64,000 nt of DNA from Cryptomeria japonica (GCF_030272615.1 NC_081414.1:661864438-661928437); one strand, 5' to 3'; counted from the stretch's first letter, positions 35,925 through 47,377 are shown. Numbers and translations: made by a program. The notes: generated by a model from the letters alone, not told the origin.

Positions 35925-37982
35925 ATGGCTCACAATGCTCCTCCTCCTCCTCCTCCTCTTCCTCCTACTCATGCACTCAACGACACTACATGGATGATCA
36001 ATAATCCATCACCATTAGAATTTACAGTATATCATGATATGCCTAAGAATCCTGAGAATTTTTGTCCTAAATTCAATGCCAATGATTTCAATCGTACCGC
36101 GGAAGATCATATCAAAATGTTCAAAGGCCACCTTCGCAACAGGCGAGTTGAATACGGAGATGTAGCTTGTAGGCTTTTTCCCTCTTTGTTAGGAGAAGAA
36201 GCATACTTTTGGTTCATTCACCTACCAACAGGGTCAATCAGGACATGGGATGCAATGGAAGATACATTTATGGCAAAGTTTGGCATTCCAACCATGCCGG
36301 CTGAGTTATATAGACAATTTGTTGAGATCCGAAGGAGAGAACATGAACCTATCACTTCTTTCAATAACAGGTTCCATAGAGCTTACACGATGTTGCGGCA
36401 TCCATATCTCATTGCTGACCCAAGGGAGATTTATTATGGAGCCTTAGATCATCTCACTGCCATGTTTGTGAGAACCTATCCTATCCCAAACAATTTAAAC
36501 ACAACATATGCAAAAGCTATTGAGGTTAGTAAGCACATGGGGCAAAATATTATTGGGCCGCTACTTCATATGGGACCTACTGCAGCATCGAACCAAATTC
36601 AAGCAGTTAGTTTGGCGTTGGCAAATCAAACCCTAGTTATGAATCCTATTCCGCAAGCAACATATCCTAGTATGCAGCCGTCAAACCAGTTGGTACTTCA
36701 TCCTGGAGTTGCACTTTCACAAGCCCCACCAGCACAACCTGTGTACCTGCAAAATGCAACAAACTCTTCAAGAACACAAGAAGAAAAAGATGAAATGAAA
36801 GAATCGATTGAACAAGTCAAGAAGTTATCAACTGAGGTGATCCACTTGAGGAATCAAAATAACCAACTACAAAGCATGCAAAGAATCAATCAGGGACAAC
36901 AAGTGAACAATCAAAACTTTCAAGGGAACAATAATCAAGGTTTCTGAAACAACTTTCAGGGAAACAACAATCAAGGCTTCCAAAGGAGAACATGGAATAC
37001 AACTCCTAATAACGGAAATGTGGTGACGCCACTAGATAACCCATCAAGCTCACAAAATCAAGAAAATCATCCTACCAGTAAAGTGTTTCTAGCAGAGGCA
37101 ACCTTATCCAGCTGGTGTAGACTCCACAGTACAAATCAACATTCTGAGTTGCAGTGTCCTGAATTCAAGATTGCAGCTGACATATTTCAGCAGGAGATGC
37201 GCAACAATGATGCACCCGAAAACCCTCCTACAACAGGATATGAAATGTTCCCGACCACTCAGTATGACCAAGCCATGGTTGTGGAAAGCTACAAACAATT
37301 ACCACCGAAAGGAGAGAACGACCAGGCTCAAAATGGAAGATTCCCGCCAGAATCAGCTAATGGACCAATGGTACCTCCTGGTTCCCAATTTCCATCTGCT
37401 TCAGCAAATGAACCTATTGAGGACTCAAAATATTATTTCCCGCCCTTGAATAATAGTGTCTTGGTTGAAGGGATAAAAGAAGTATTCCACCAGTCTTCAG
37501 GAGGCGTAGGTCTGAGGGTATACCAAAGAAATCAGAGAAACCAGGAACCTCTGACAACATCCATTCCTCCAAACAATTTCTCTACTCCCCCAGATCCAAA
37601 GGCCAGTAATACTCCGGATTACCCGCACAATACACAAGAGTATAGACAAAAGAATGCTCCTCCTCCAAGGGATGAAATAAAAAGACTTGCTATGTTTGTG
37701 CTGGAAGAACTCAAAAAGGTTAAGATCAGCTTGCCGCTCTATGAGTTGCTAAAAGTGTCAGAAATTAAAGACACTGTGATCAATAACCTGAATGACTCAA
37801 GCGTAGTAAGGCCAAATAGTCAGAATACTTCCAAAGAAGTGGCTAATAATACTCAAGCCACCGTCAATGTAATTCAAGATGAAGTTGATAACAAGCAACA
37901 GTCAGAGGAAGAATGTATGGTTCAGACTGTAGCCTTTCCAGCCAAAAAGGAGGATATGTTAGAAGGAAAAGTGTTACTTTAA
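35925..37982 (+). pseudogene. Gag of the nested element
   Basis: Starts at ATG 35925 with a proline run and carries the retrotransposon gag domain at residues about 45-190 (FNRTAEDHIKMFKGHL, VACRLFPSLLGEEAYFWF, TWDAMEDTFMAKFG, EPITSFNNRFHRAY). A coiled-coil-like and asparagine/glutamine-rich part follows. A TGA at 36945 lies in a NQGF repeat where an arginine CGA is plausible; the same frame then continues to a TAA at 37980. No clear CCHC knuckle is seen. Gag would form the particle. Confidence 0.85.
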
Positions 37983-38439
37983 AGAGGTGATGTTAAAAAA
38001 ACCCAACCCACCGTCAAAGAAAGCCTCACTTCGAGCCAAATTCTTCCCAAGAAATGGGTCGCTACTAAGAAGGATGTGATAAAGAAAGGGAAGTCTTCAA
38101 AGAAAATAGAAAATTCAAAAGAAGAAACCTCAGAAAAGAGTGACAATCCAATGGTCAATGAAGTAAAGAATCAAGAACATGATGAGGACTCCTCAATTCT
38201 TTGTCAAGGGAAAGATGAGCCAGCCCCATTCCTACTATCAGTCAGGATTTTTGGAAAATGATTGCACAACTGTCTATATGATTCAGGAGCTTCTAGTAAT
38301 GTGATGCCCTTGGCCGTCTGTCAAAAGCTAGGTATAACTCCTGCACCTACCAGAAAGAAAGTCACTCAATTAGACAAGACATAAGTTCCAGTCATGAGAG
38401 AATTGAACAATATCCACATGCAGTCAGCAGCAGAGAAAT
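37983..38439 (+). pseudogene. Protease of the nested element, truncated
   Basis: The gag frame continues through a lysine-rich segment, a TGA at 38259, and then the aspartic protease signature YDSGASSNVMPLAVCQKLG near 38278-38334, ending in KVTQLDKT and a TAA near 38382. The enzyme is cut short, and LTR-like sequence begins within about 60 bp, so RT, RNase H, integrase and the start of the LTR have been deleted together. Confidence 0.85.
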
Positions 38440-39218
38440 AAGTAGTGAAGAGAGAAAGTTGAACAATTGTTATTTTATTTGGCTATGAGATCAATGAAAT
38501 ATTGAAGTTATGATGTTTTATTGCAATCCTTGTGGCTATTTTCATGGTTGTTTATCTTCTTGAGTCACTCTTAGTAGAGGTAGTTTAAGATTCAAAAGAC
38601 GAATGTTGTGCTTGATCTTTGATAAGGCTCGTATTCCAAACCACTAGCTCCTTACTGATTGTAAGTATGCCCTGTGTGGTCAACTGGAGACATTGAGATT
38701 GTTTAAGAGTTCAATCATTGTTGGAGGCATTGATATGTATCTTACTGATAGTATCTATCCCATTGATGATTTGAAAATCATTGAATCCCCTTAGAAGATC
38801 GCACCAATTCCAGTGGAGTTGTAATCTTTTGGCAATACTGAAATTGATAGAGTTTTATCAAGACCAGTCCTCATTGAGTCGTTCTTAGGATTAGTTTAAG
38901 TATCACCTCCTTAAAACCTTTATCTTTTGATCTTTTTTGAAACATCAGTTAGTATTAGTAGAATCCAGTTTCCTCATTGAAAAGTAGTTGCACGAACAAG
39001 CTTTCTCTGAAAGTACGCAAGGCCCCTTGTAAAATAGCAAACACAATGACCACTGATGCTTATCCACAAGTAGAGATCCTACTTAACAGAACCTTGCAGT
39101 TCCTCCGATTGATCCTTCTGCGATATCTTCAGCATTCGGGAACTTTACTCAAGAGAGGATAAGATACCTCTGGGTATTTTATTCTGTGTTTGCTCGTGTA
39201 CAAAAAAACACATCAACA
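38440..39218 (+). repeat. 5'-truncated 3' LTR of the nested element
   Basis: Its last 260 bp match the end of the forward arm (for example CAAGAGAGGATAAG and GGGTATTTTATTCTGTGTTT), with appreciable divergence. Further left it matches the reverse-oriented left LTR (GTGGTCAACTG near 38676, TGAAGTTATG near 38500). The U3 start and any polypurine tract are missing. Confidence 0.75.
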
Positions 39219-39223
39219 CCTGA
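39219..39223. repeat. Target duplication of nested element, right
   Basis: CCTGA, matching 33214-33218. Confidence 0.95.
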
Positions 39224-39805
39224 ATACCCATCCAAGAATGAAAATCTTTCTGAGACACTGACCTTTTGGAGAATCTACTCCATGGAGGGAAGGGGATAAT
39301 GATCCTTGAGGGAGGCTCTATTGAGGTCCCTAAAGTCTACACATGGTCTGATTTCCCCATTTTTCTTCCTTACAGGGACAAGGTTGGCCACCCAGGAGGA
39401 GTGCTTGATAGGGAAGATGATATTGGCTTCTATGAGCTTGGTCAACTCCTTCCTCATTAGTGGCTCAATCTTGGGGTTTATTGGCCTTTGCTTCCGTCTA
39501 ACTGGCTTTGCATCTGGGTTTAGCTCTATAGTATGCTGGGTTAAGCTAGGGTCAAAACCATTCAAATCTTCATAGGTCCAAGCAACTATGTCATCATATT
39601 TTTGACAAAGCTCAACAAAGGCCTCTTGTTTGGTTGACGAACATACCTTGCCCAAGTTTAGAGACCTACCCTCGGCAACAACAACTGGCTTGTAATCACT
39701 CTTTTTTGCAGCCAGGTTCATCTTCTTCAATTGATCATCCGAGTTGAAAATGCCCTCCAAGGTAACTAGACCTTTAGGCAACTTGTTGGAGAAGGCTTCC
39801 CACAA
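39224..39805 (-). pseudogene. Gypsy RT, amino-terminal part
   Basis: Reading leftward: a linker with EALVELC-like text (KYDDIVAWTYEDLNGFDP), then the start of Gypsy RT (VRRKQRPINPKIEPLMRKEL, NLVPVRKKNGEIRPCVDFRD, LKDHYPLPSME) and SFLDGYSG at the insertion point. The first codons, MWEAF, lie in sequence shared with the LTR, so upstream gag and protease were lost by a deletion that joined LTR to pol. Confidence 0.9.
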
Positions 39806-40505
39806 GTCACACCCAGAAACAAGTTAACACAACATATATGTGAAAGAAAGCCACAAACATACACTTACAATGAAGGTAAGAACACATACAAAACATGCAT
39901 AAGTTGAAGTAAGGCAAGAATGATGATTTTAATTCATTATAATGTCAATGGCCAAACTTTTAGTTGCAAAAATGCAAGATAAATACAAGTCTTTAAGAGA
40001 AAAGAAAGAGCATAGAATAGCTCAAGCCAGTCGGGAGAGAACCCTTTACAATGAGGCATAACAACCTTATATAGAAAACTGGTCGCAAGAGTTGTTGGAG
40101 CATTAAGAGCTTTGAGTGTTGATCACGCCATTTGGAAGTGTTGCAAGCCGAAAGGAAGTTGGGAAGACTTAGGCTTGGGATTTCGGAACTTCGGGATCCC
40201 GGAGTTCCGAGGGTTGAGGACTTAGGAACTTCGGAACCTCGGGGTTTCGGAGTTCCGGGGAAGAGAAGAAGAGGCTAAGGAAAGGAACTTCGGAACCTCG
40301 GTGTTTCGGAGTTCCGGGGAAGAGAAGAAGAGGCTAAGGAAAGGAACTTCGGAACCTCGGGGTTCCGGAGTTCCGGGGAAGACAACACTTCATACTTCAT
40401 GATTCCATTGCTTTCTCCTTGATCCAACTGGGGCAGCGATGGTCCATGGAGAATATCTCTGATTGGTTCTCACTGATGGACCAAGGGTGTCATAAAATGA
40501 CAACA
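39788..40505 (-). repeat. Truncated 5' LTR of the Gypsy element
   Basis: Partner of 29900-30689; the U5 side (counterpart of 29515-29899) is missing. It ends at CAACA followed by the GTTCT target duplication, and contains its own tandem array. Confidence 0.88.
40226..40390. repeat. LTR minisatellite, 59-bp unit
   Basis: Two near-identical 59-bp units (40226-40284, 40285-40343) and a third partial copy, each beginning GAACTTCGGAACCTCGG. The partner LTR has instead expanded a different 48-bp unit from the same region. Confidence 0.9.
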
Positions 40506-41534
40506 GTTCTAAAGAGGAAAAAATATTAAGCAATGATTTGAATGGATGTTGTTGAAAACATTTAACCGGGGAAAAAAGTTAATATTATTTTGCTAAAGAT
40601 AACCATTATCATAGGCTTCTAGGTGTTTGCTACTTGGATTTGGGTGTGATAAAATACCAAATATCAATTCTTGTTTGTTATTGCATTTAGAACTCTATTG
40701 GTTGATTGAAAGGTGAAATTATTTAATAAATGTGAAAACAAACAAAAGATGCACATTACTTGACAAGATGCTGAAACAAAATATTTCCTTGTGGACTACA
40801 ATCATTGTTAGAATGTAAAAATGGATTCAGAAGGAAAAATAACTTACAATCTTACCTGCAAATTAATTTGGCAAGCATAAAGCTAGACAAAATTTAAGCC
40901 ATTAAGTCTCGAGGTTCGTAATGATAAGACAAGACACGCTATGAAAGGAGTTGCTTTGAAACAAAATGTATACCAAGTACCAAATATAGTTAGACGTTCA
41001 TCAGATTTCTGAAGTATGTCAGCTTCAGTACTCCACAACATTTTAGTTTCTGTTTGTCACCCCAAAAGGAGGTCACATTTGAAGGAAAATTATGTGTCCT
41101 TTGTATCAGCTTTGTCCTACCTTGAAAGTATATTATTGGTTTGATCCTGCTCCTTGATATTTAAAGGATCATCTTGCATTTAATCTTATACAACTTACAA
41201 ACTAACATTATCGGATTATTTTTATGTATTAGCTTTTATATATTGATTTCACTTATCTTTAAATGGCTTTACATTCTTTAACTATTTTGCTTTGCTTTTC
41301 TTTTGATGGCTTAGGTTTTGCATTAGACGTGCCAATTGCATTTCTTTATTATAACTTAAGTATGACATAAAGATAATCCTAACTAAAGCAATTAAGCTTT
41401 AGTAAATGTAAAGCCAAACACAATAACCATGTCCAACATCCTCCCAAAGTCTCTCAGAGTAGAAGCTTTTGAACAGGGCGACAATGGGATTTTGTCAAAT
41501 CTTTCTAGTTGTGGATGCACTAATAAGCACATAG
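40506..41534. other. Spacer between Gypsy elements
   Basis: Starts with the GTTCT duplication. No gene recognised. A pyrimidine tract ending in TTAG at 41313 followed by a 28-bp sequence shared in inverted form with 48766-48793 could be a splice acceptor and exon start. The segment ends with CATAG (41530-41534), the target duplication of the next element. Confidence 0.5.
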
Positions 41535-42847
41535 AGCAATGACCCTCGATTAATAAAGATACCTCGAGTACTTAATTTTGTCAAAGACACAATGACCATT
41601 GCCAATTAAAATAATAAAAACATGAATTGTTATTTGTAAATATTAATAAGGATAAATAGTAAGTATTAATATAAATCAAGTAAATAATAAATGATAAAAC
41701 ATTAATCATAAAATATTATAAAATAATAAAGAATAATTATTATTATTACAACATAAAAACAATTGTAAGTAAATCATTAATCATAAAACAATTGTAAGTA
41801 AATAATAAATAATAATTAGTATTATAAATTAAATCAAGAATAAAACATGATTATTTAAATACTAGTAACTAGTAATAAATAATAGAGAAAATCATCAAAA
41901 TATAAAAGTAGCGAATAGTAAGAAAAAAACCATTAACAAATAAAACCATCATGGAATATTCAAACAAATAGATTAAAAAACGCACTTAAAGATCGATTAA
42001 AACATAGCAAACTAAAATAAATCATGACATTCCAAAAGTCACGCCCACTGGTCATGGCTGCCAAAGAAATATATAGCGCCTGGCAAAACACGAGAAGAAA
42101 AGGGAGGAGAGGATAACGCAGAGGTGTGGAGGTGCGATTTCTAGAAGTTGGATAAAAACGTTGCCATAAAGCAAAGCCACACGATATAGGCTTAGAGAAT
42201 ATACCGTGTAGCTCCAGCGTGCAGACAGGGGCGTAGGGAAAGCTTCAACAGTGCGAAAGCCTGCTCATTAACAGCAAACGATGAAGGAAGGAGGCCCCGG
42301 TACGGACGTCCCAGGATGAAAGGGATACACAACTAAACCACAGGTAATTTACAATATTAAATGTGAAGAAATCTGGTTACAAAGCTGCATTAAAACAATG
42401 ATTGGAATTTAGAGGGGGATTCATGATGAATTCCTTTGAGGCAATATATATATTGTGTGGAGATTGATCATATGCATATGTTAGAGATAGGGAACTTGGA
42501 TAGGGGTGGGATCCCTGCCAAGTTATGGAAACATATAAACTGATTACTCAGTAATAGAGATCCCATAGAGACCTTAGGCAGATATTACCTGGGTTGTCTT
42601 AACTGAGAAAGAATTCTCAATAGAGAGTTGGGGCAATCCATGGTAAGAATCAACCTAAGTAATGCTTTTATGTTGTATAATTAGTAACATATCAATAAGT
42701 ATTTAATTGCTAAGTATGTGAAATAATACCATTTTGCTACGTGTATTAATGACACACATATTTATTTATGTTGTATATTATGGAATACTAACGTTTGTTG
42801 CAGGTCTTGAACTCCAAATAGGCAACTTACCCACTAGGGACATTACA
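41535..42847 (+). repeat. 5' LTR of the chromovirus
   Basis: 1,313 bp. Starts AGCAATGACC where the partner has TGCAATGACC, so the terminal T appears mutated to A. It is very AT-rich in the first 450 bp and ends GGGACATTACA. A 39-bp stretch near 41691-41730 is missing in the partner. Confidence 0.93.
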
Positions 42848-42848
42848 G

Positions 42849-42860
42849 TGGTATCAGAGC
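42849..42860 (+). promoter_or_regulatory. Primer-binding site of the chromovirus
   Basis: TGGTATCAGAGC one base after the LTR, complementary to initiator methionine tRNA. Confidence 0.95.
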
Positions 42861-42885
42861 ATAATCCTGCCATCCTGTGGAGTTT

Positions 42886-44526
42886 ATGTTAGTCTACCAG
42901 AGGAAGAAGAAACCCAATATGAACGAATTCGCCAATGAGATGAGATCTTACTTGGAACAAACAAATCGCGCCTTGATTAAGGAGATGAAAGAATCCAATC
43001 AGGCCATCCTGCAAGCTTTGAAATCCATGGGAAACTCAACCAATAAAGGCCATACTGCCGATAAAAGTGATACTAGATCTAATCATTCAGAGAATAATAA
43101 TGAATGCTCAACATCCAGGGTGCCCCAACCCCAATTCTTACCTCACAATGAACCATCTCAGGAAGAGGAAGGAATAGAACAATACAGAATTAGCACTGAA
43201 GACATTGCCAGAGCATATGCCGATCTAGACCCTCATATCAAGGAAGTGGTATCCTTTAGAGATTTCTGTGAGGACAAGCGAAGGGAAGCACCCCGAAAGT
43301 ATAAGAATAAAGGACTCCAACACAAAGTAAACAAAGTATCCCTTCCCAATTTTGATGGGTCAGGGAAACTCACAGCCCATGCATGGTTACAAAAACTAAA
43401 CACCTATTTTTCTCTAAGCCCCATGACAGAAGAGAACGCCCTCCAATTTGCGATTCTCCATCTAGAAGGAGCAGCTCACGAATGGTGGCATAATGGACTT
43501 ATTTCCCTAGGTCATCAGAGTATTAACTCGTACGGGGAATTCTCTCAAAAATTGACAAGCAGATTTGACGAAAAAGACTCTGAATGGTATTTTCAAGAAT
43601 TAGTACTCCTCAAACAAATTGGCACAGTGGATGAATTTATTAGCAAATTCCAAGAATCATCTGTTATGATTCCTGACCTATCCCAAAAGCGGCTAACTCA
43701 TATGTGTATAGAGGGGCTCAAAGACCTGACCAAAAATGTGGTGAAACCATTCGAACCCCAAAATTTAGCCGAGGCTATCAGGAAAGCAAGAAGGGTTGAG
43801 TCTAACCAATCCAAAGAAAAGACAAAGATCTACCCCTCCAAACCATCCTACCGAAGAGAGGACTCAAGGAAAAACAATTTAGAAAAGCCATGTTATTTAT
43901 GTATGGAGCCCTGGAGTGTAGGACATAGGTGCCAAAAGAGGGATGAATTAATGAAGAAAAATTTATGTTTCAAATGCAGAGAGCCTTGGGAAAAAGGGCA
44001 TCAATGTAAGAGAGGCAGAGTAAACCAAATAGAAGAATTTAGCAAGAGGGCTAAAACCGACGAAACAGAGGGATCACTAGCAGTCATCACTCAGAACATG
44101 AATAGACCTTTTCGAATTAAAGGAACTCTTAAAGGACAGAAGGTGGTCGCCTTAGTAGACACAGGCGCTTCGCATGATTTCATCAGCCAACACTTGGTGA
44201 CAAAAAGAAGACTAAAAACCCAAAATTTTCTTGGATTTAAGGTCGCCCTTGCAGATGGATCCATAAATCAATGTACAAAAATAGTCCCTCAAGTAGAAAT
44301 CACTTTTGGAAAACATACAATCAAAAGAGATTTTTATGTAGCAAACATACAAAATGATGTTAGCTTGGGAATGCCATGGATAAATTGTTTGGGGCGGTTC
44401 GTTATGGATTGCCCTAATTTAGAGATATGTTTTGAACACGAAGGGAAACAAGTAATCTTAAAAGGCATGCTAGATGGGTGCCCCAAGCTAGTGTCCTATA
44501 ATAAAATTGGGTATGATATTGGGTAA
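42886..44526 (+). CDS. Chromovirus gag with protease
   Basis: An intact frame of about 546 codons from ATG 42886 (another ATG at 42919, MNEFANEM, is also a plausible start). The gag domain occupies roughly residues 155-300 (VSLPNFDGSGKLTAHAWLQK, AAHEWWHNG, FISKFQESSVMIPDLSQKRL). Two zinc-knuckle-like motifs follow with unusual spacing (CYLCMEPWSVGHRC, CFKCREPWEKGHQC), then the retropepsin site VVALVDTGASHDFIS and a LGMPWI block near the end. Particle formation and polyprotein cleavage are the expected roles. Pol overlaps its end in another frame. Confidence 0.92.
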   Translation: MLVYQRKKKPNMNEFANEMRSYLEQTNRALIKEMKESNQAILQALKSMGNSTNKGHTADKSDTRSNHSENNNECSTSRVPQPQFLPHNEPSQEEEGIEQYRISTEDIARAYADLDPHIKEVVSFRDFCEDKRREAPRKYKNKGLQHKVNKVSLPNFDGSGKLTAHAWLQKLNTYFSLSPMTEENALQFAILHLEGAAHEWWHNGLISLGHQSINSYGEFSQKLTSRFDEKDSEWYFQELVLLKQIGTVDEFISKFQESSVMIPDLSQKRLTHMCIEGLKDLTKNVVKPFEPQNLAEAIRKARRVESNQSKEKTKIYPSKPSYRREDSRKNNLEKPCYLCMEPWSVGHRCQKRDELMKKNLCFKCREPWEKGHQCKRGRVNQIEEFSKRAKTDETEGSLAVITQNMNRPFRIKGTLKGQKVVALVDTGASHDFISQHLVTKRRLKTQNFLGFKVALADGSINQCTKIVPQVEITFGKHTIKRDFYVANIQNDVSLGMPWINCLGRFVMDCPNLEICFEHEGKQVILKGMLDGCPKLVSYNKIGYDIG

Positions 44527-47377
44527 AACTCCTTCAGATGAACAAAGAATCCATATAGACATCCAACCCATCCTTGAAAGATACAAAAAGGTTTTTGGAG
44601 ACATTCCACCCGGTCTTCCCCCGAAAAGAGGTTTTGAACATTCTATTGAATTGGAAGGAGGAGCAAAACCAGTGATCACCACGTCTTATAGACATCCCCA
44701 CAAGTTTAAAGAGGAAATTGAGAAAACCATTAAGGAGTTATTGGAAATGGGTCACATTCAACCCAGCAGCAGTCCTTTTGCCTCATCAGTGGTGTTAGTC
44801 AAAAAGAAAGATGGAACCATGAGGATGTGTATTGATTATAGAGCCTTAAATAAGAAAACCATAAAAAATAGATATCCTATTCCTAGGATCGACGAGCTAA
44901 TGGATGAGCTACATGGAGCTTGTTATTTTTCCAAGATTGATTTAAGGTCAAGATACCATCAAATCAGAATGAGAGAGGAAGATGTGGAGAAAACAGCCTT
45001 TAGATGTCATTATGGGCATTTCGAATTTTTAGTGCTTCCATTTGGACTTACGAACGCTCCAGCAACTTTTCAATCTTGTATGAATCACACCTTCAGGCAA
45101 CAATTAAGAAAGTTTCTTCTCATATTTTTTGACGACATTCTCATTTTCAGCAAAACATGGGAGGAACATCTCAAACACATTGAGGAAGTGCTGAATATAC
45201 TAGAGACAAAGTTGCTATATGCCAAAATCTCGAAATGTGAGTTTGGCCTCAAAGAAATACTCTACCTAGGGCATAAAATTAATGCAGAAGGGGTGAGTGT
45301 GGATGAAGAAAAAATCAAAGCCATCCAGGAGTGGCCCAGACCCAAAACTCTCACACAACTTAGAGGTTTTGTGGGGTTATGTAGTTATTATAGATGATTC
45401 GTAAAGGGATTCTCCAAGATAATAGCCCCCCTCACAGACTTGACCAAAAAGGGAGCTTTTTCATGGGGTGACAGAGCCCAACAAGCCTTTGAACAACTCC
45501 AGGAAGCCATGAGTTCATGCCCAGTATTGGCCATTCTTGATTTCTCCATACCATTTGAACTACAGTGTGACGCATCGGGGGAAGGTATAGGGGCTGTTCT
45601 TATGCAAAGGAAACACCCGATAGCCTTCGAAAGTCGCAAGCTCATAGAAACAAAGAAACATTATTCCATTTATGATAAAGAAATGTTGGCCATAATGCAC
45701 GCCTTAGCAAAGTTTCGGCAATACTTGGTATGTGGAAAGTTCTTGGTGAAAACAGATCATAATAGCTTGCGCTTCTTCCTGAGCCAAAGGGACCTAAATG
45801 ATAGACAACAAAAATGGGTGAGTAGAGTCCAAGCATATGATTTTGATATAGAATATGTCAAAGGGGTGAATAACGGAGCCGCAGACGCCTTGTCCCGACG
45901 ACCTCACGTCAACACTATCACTAAAATTACAAAGGATTGGAAAAAAGATATAATAGCAGAATACGCCAAAGACCCTTTGACCGTCGAGATCATGGAAGGG
46001 AAGATGCCTAGTGAAGAATTCAGAGTTTGGGATGGTTTGATCCTCTACAAAGGAAGAGTACATCTAACCCCTCAATCTAAAATAAATGACACCATTCTGA
46101 GGGAGTATCATGATAGCCCTCTAGCAGGACACCAAGGGTACTATAAAACATACAAACATATAAGAGAAAAATACTCATGGAAGGGACTAAAGAAGGACGT
46201 TTACAAATATGTGCAGGAATGCATGACATGTCAACAGAATAAAACGGAATTATCACATCCGGCGGGACTATTACAACCACTCCCTATCCCAAACCAGAAA
46301 TGGGAAAGTATATCTATGGATTTTATAACAAGATTACCCAAAGTTCAGGGGAAAGACAACATTTATGTAGTGGTGGACAGACTCACAAAGTATGCTCATT
46401 TTTTCCCTACCTCCTCAGAGTTTAAAGCACAACAAATAGCAGAACTATTCTTTAGAGAGGTTTTTCGCCTCCATGGGCTTCCCCAGAACATTGTAAGTGA
46501 TAGAGATAGTAAATTCCTTAGCAAGTTCTGGCAAGAACTTTTCAGGTTAGCAGGAACAACATTAACACCAAGCACCAGTTATCACCCCCAGATTGACGGG
46601 CAGACAGAGATAGTAAATAAATGGATAGAAGGGTACTTAAGGAACTATGTCACAGGCCAACAAACAAGTTGGATTAGATGGTTGCATTTGGGGGAATATT
46701 GTTATAATACCACCCACCATTTGTCTATAGGGATGAGTCCGTTCAAAGCACTATACAGTTATGAAGCTCCATTCTTTGGGGGATTGAACACCCAAGATAG
46801 CAAAGTACCTAGTTCTCAAGAGTTTATTCAAAAGAATATTGACCTCATGAAGGCACTCAGAGACAATCTACATCATGTGCAAAATCAGCAAAAATTCTAT
46901 GCAGATAAGAAAAGAGTGGAGAGGTCATTTGAAATAGGGGATCTAGTCTTCTTACGGTTGCAGCTATATAAACAGACATCCATAAAAAAGAATGGGACAG
47001 AGAAACTCAAACCCCGATTCTATGGACCATACAGTATAACACGAAAGGTAGGAGAAGTGGCCTATGAATTAGAGCTTCCCAAAGATAGCAGAATTCACAA
47101 TGTGTTTCATGTATCCAGATTAAAAAGAGTTTTGGGACAAGAAGTGGTGCCCTGTGAAACATTACCCCCACTTGACTATGAGGGACAACTTATCCTAGAA
47201 CCCGAAGTCATCATGGATACTAGAAAGAAAAAATTGAGGAACCGAACAGTGAAAGAGGTCCTAATCAAATGGAAGGGACTACCCAATGAAGATGCTACGT
47301 GGGAAAAGGAAGAAGCTCTTAAAATGCTTGAGGACAAGCAAATTCGGGAGGGAAGGACTGCAATGACCCTCGATTAA
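44492..47377 (+). pseudogene. Chromovirus pol: RT, RNase H, integrase, chromodomain
   Basis: Open from 44492, overlapping gag by 35 bases in the +1-shifted frame, so translation needed frameshifting or reinitiation. RT: VVLVKKKDGTMRMCIDYRAL, LPFGLTNAPATFQ, catalytic FFDDILIFSK (45128). A TGA at 45395 sits in YYR-stop-FVKGFS where CGA arginine is expected. RNase H: LQCDASGEGIGAVL, TDHNSLRFFL. Integrase: zinc region HQGYYKTYKHIREKY with CMTCQQNK, core SMDFITRLP, SDRDSKFLSKFW, GQTEIVNKW. Chromodomain at about 47190-47350 (EVLIKWKGLPNEDATWE), which directs insertion toward particular chromatin. The stop codon lies 17 bp inside the 3' LTR. Confidence 0.95.
47345..47358 (+). promoter_or_regulatory. 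Polypurine tract of the chromovirus
   Basis: GGGAGGGAAGGAC directly before the 3' LTR, coding for the last pol residues (REGRT) at the same time. Confidence 0.85.

Larger units (their letters stand above)
33219..39218 (+). mobile_element. Nested gag-protease-only LTR element with inverted LTR arms
   Basis: A 6.0-kb insertion in the Gypsy RT, flanked by CCTGA. Both outer ends are the same LTR terminus in opposite orientation: the left starts TGTTGATGTG and the right ends CACATCAACA, and the similarity runs inward well over 250 bp. Inside are an inverted LTR (left), a forward LTR arm ending at 35262, a primer-binding site, gag, protease and a 5'-truncated forward LTR. RT, RNase H and integrase are absent, so any mobility depended on enzymes of another element. 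Confidence 0.88.
29515..40505 (-). mobile_element. Minus-strand Ty3/Gypsy element, 5' deleted and interrupted
   Basis: Left LTR 29515-30689, right LTR remnant 39788-40505, both flanked outside by GTTCT. Between them pol runs leftward: RT start (39805-39224), RT remainder (33213-32598), RNase H (32540-32256) and integrase (32216-30923). Gag and protease are absent because the right LTR is fused straight to the RT segment. A 6.0-kb element inserted within the RT at a CCTGA duplication. The order RT-RNase H-integrase identifies Ty3/Gypsy. Confidence 0.92.
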
